13,203 nucleotides of DNA, taken from the NCBI RefSeq assembly GCF_910579375.1, contig NZ_CAJTUJ010000046.1:1-13203 (forward strand), read 5' to 3'. The notes under the pieces are model-generated. The model searched no databases and was not told where the DNA came from. It saw only the letters and a list, made by a program, of their open reading frames with translations. The translations under genes and the position numbers were made by a program. Positions 13,138-13,203 of this stretch are shown in pieces (the stretch's first letter is position 1; the number at the start of each line of letters is the position of its first letter). Source of the DNA: an uncultured Rikenella sp. GTDB taxonomy: Bacteria > Bacteroidota > Bacteroidia > Bacteroidales > Rikenellaceae.

Positions 13138-13200
13138 CGCCTAAAGGAGCGATTCAGCTATTTCGGCTTACTGCCGAAATAGAATGAATCGCGCAAGGCG
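13138..13200. repeat. Long bulged hairpin, element E2
   Basis: The stems are CGCC / GGCG, GCGATTCA / TGAATCGC, and a perfect 10-bp CTATTTCGGC / GCCGAAATAG with a 5-base loop. The unpaired AA on the right (13183-13184) is kept as in E1. Nearly every paired position differs from E1, yet pairing is preserved. Confidence 0.65.
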
Positions 13201-13203
13201 CGC

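Larger units (their letters stand above)
12749..13203. repeat. Terminal block of structured repeats, no gene
   Basis: No gene is supportable in this 455-bp stretch, which runs to the window edge. It contains a roughly 219-bp-spaced direct repeat (12768-12833 and 12987-13057), two related long hairpins (12943-13000 and 13138-13200), a CGCCC-atc-GGGCG hairpin followed by TTTT (12843-12860), and a short palindrome TTACTT-aa-AAGTAA at 13113-13126. The block may continue beyond the window. Confidence 0.6.

Overview
The window looks like chromosome from a GC-rich member of the Bacteroidota. The Rikenellaceae/Alistipes type is my best guess, but no rRNA or other taxonomic marker is present. The evidence is the Bacteroidota -7 promoter box TAnnTTTG upstream of five transcription units (3388-3381 and 8999-8992 on the minus strand; 3468, 10292 and 11776 on the plus strand), typical Bacteroidota versions of Rex, NagB, MnmA and DUF1573 proteins, and a GC-rich base composition. 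No tRNA, rRNA, IS transposase, integrase or CRISPR array was seen.

Layout. 1-548 is gene-free and filled with GC-rich structured repeats. 549-3388 is a minus-strand unit of mnmA (tRNA 2-thiolation) then a secreted DUF1573 protein, with a promoterless protein fragment ('cassette') 3' of each gene. 3468-4708 is a class I/II aminotransferase, divergent from mnmA. 4709-5096 is an intergenic stretch with large inverted repeats. 5097-6599 encodes a protein kinase-like domain fused to WG repeats. It converges on a two-gene minus-strand flavoprotein/Fe-S operon (6667-8954; Nfn/Sud/GltA type), with a perfect bidirectional terminator between them. 9000-9826 is gene-free and again full of structured repeats. 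It is followed by two more cassettes (9827-10260), then rex, a shortened RibF-like FAD synthetase (one operon), and nagB with its own promoter and terminator. 12749-13203 is another block of structured repeats.

The coding genes are ordinary core metabolism: redox balance (Rex, Nfn-like pair, FAD synthesis), amino-sugar use (NagB), amino-acid metabolism and tRNA modification. The unusual content lies between them. Four orphan cassettes, each about 190 bp and all on the minus strand, encode only the C-terminal end of a FISUMP-type (Fibrobacter succinogenes major paralogous domain) surface protein. Their two ends are nearly identical at the nucleotide level and their middles are very different. 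Two of the four (A and C) are followed 50-75 bp later by the same family of structured repeats, whose stems keep base pairing while the paired bases change. This resembles a dispersed store of silent C-terminal variants associated with a structured DNA or RNA element. That function is inference; the sequence itself shows only the repeats, their ends and the covarying stems.
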